DNA of 13,553 nt from Coriobacteriia bacterium (GTDB taxonomy: Bacteria; Actinomycetota; Coriobacteriia; WRKU01; WQUG01). The translations under genes and the position numbers were made by a program. Of this stretch, positions 13,069 to 13,553 are shown one piece after another (the stretch's first letter is position 1; the number at the start of each line of letters is the position of its first letter). A model generated the notes under the pieces. The model worked only from the letters and a program-made list of their open reading frames with translations, searched no databases and was not told where the DNA came from. The DNA is taken from positions 1 through 13,553 of the forward strand of contig WREJ01000016.1 of the NCBI GenBank assembly GCA_009779395.1, written 5' to 3'.

Positions 13069-13553
13069 TTAAACACCCACAACATTGCTGCACAGACGCT
13101 GCCAGCGGGCAGGAACAGGCGTCAGATTACCGCAGGTCTTGGGAAACCACTGCTGGGGAGCAATAATAACGCTGCCGCTGCGCTCGCCCGTCCAAGCCCC
13201 CCACCACGAATAGCTTGAGTTCGCAATAATGTGATGATGACACAGCCCCATCAAAGCCAGATCCTCGACGCTACTGTCATAGTTGGCACTGTCAATCACA
13301 GAATAGCTGCACTGCTCAAAGTGCAGATTCTCGCGCACCCACTGCGGGTCGTCACTAAAGATAAAAACAGAGGGAGTCTGTCCAGTACTCTGCGCTACTG
13401 TCTTGATGGCACGCTGGTAGTAATCCTGGTTGCAGGTACCAAGGGGCGCAGCACCCGACACATAGTCGCCGCGTCTGACATGCAGCGAGGTACTTGCCGT
13501 ACCAGCAGCTGTAATGCGCGCAGCAAGCTGCTGATAGCGAGGGTTTTCTGTCC
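13069..13553 (-). CDS. Alpha-1,2-fucosyltransferase-like protein (GT11), N-terminus cut by window edge
   Basis: The frame is open to the right edge, giving the C-terminal 160 residues. The GT11 family signature SLHVRRGDY, which binds GDP-fucose, is coded around 13462-13488. It is followed by VFIFSDDPQWVRENL and then MGLCHHHIIANSSYSWWGAW, both strongly conserved in bacterial alpha-1,2-fucosyltransferases (FutC/WbsJ type). An apparent start at 13461 lies inside the motif region and is not the real one. The enzyme would add fucose to a galactose or similar residue of the glycan in the cytoplasm. It ends 75 bases before gmd, which makes the precursor of GDP-fucose, so the pairing is coherent. The family call is firm; the exact linkage and donor are inferred. 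Confidence 0.9.
   Translation of the reverse strand, partial: TENPRYQQLAARITAAGTASTSLHVRRGDYVSGAAPLGTCNQDYYQRAIKTVAQSTGQTPSVFIFSDDPQWVRENLHFEQCSYSVIDSANYDSSVEDLALMGLCHHHIIANSSYSWWGAWTGERSGSVIIAPQQWFPKTCGNLTPVPARWQRLCSNVVGV

Noticed and set aside
1..13553. Many plus-strand ORFs of 60-160 codons throughout the window.
   Set aside because: Each lies opposite a clear minus-strand gene, is rich in Cys, Ser or Arg without domain patterns, and is explained as an antisense shadow.

Overview
The window reads as a bacterial chromosome segment from an anaerobe that carries out extracellular electron transfer. Every supportable gene lies on the minus strand, so transcription runs from position 13553 towards position 1. 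Several starts have clear AGGAG-type Shine-Dalgarno sequences. The phylum cannot be fixed from the sequence. Gram-positive lineages rich in multiheme cytochromes (Coriobacteriia-like Actinobacteriota, some Firmicutes) and Geobacter-like bacteria are all possible.

Right part, 5583-13553, is a surface-glycan block. In transcription order it holds the C-terminal part of a GT11-type fucosyltransferase, GDP-mannose 4,6-dehydratase, two GT-B glycosyltransferases, a Wzx/MATE-type flippase, a short relic-like paralogue of one of those glycosyltransferases, and a WaaL/Wzy_C-family ligase with a TPR tail. Most neighbours overlap or nearly touch, which suggests one translationally coupled operon. Two annotated starts need to move inward: the glycosyltransferases start at 10759 and 11924.

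Left part, 1-5438, is an electron-transfer block separated by a 144-base gap holding a possible promoter and a 7-base direct repeat. It encodes a membrane-anchored TPR protein, a two-membrane-helix NHL beta-propeller protein, a membrane-anchored 12-heme cytochrome, a two-helix 10-heme cytochrome, and a secreted cytochrome that runs off the left edge. That last gene, 1-1005, has no stop in the window and is easy to miss. It has a signal peptide, the strongest ribosome-binding site in the window, and heme motifs of three spacings (CX2CH, CX3CH, CX4CH). I infer a chain from the membrane quinol pool through the 12- and 10-heme proteins to an exported, possibly filament-forming cytochrome, with the NHL and TPR proteins as assembly or anchoring factors.

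The main oddities are an in-frame TAA that appears to split the 10-heme cytochrome gene, the truncated glycosyltransferase paralogue, a Glu-to-Asp change at the expected catalytic base of GDP-mannose dehydratase, and a marked drop in GC across the two membrane cytochrome genes. No RNA gene, insertion sequence, CRISPR array or convincing terminator was seen, and no gene-free stretch exceeds 300 bases.
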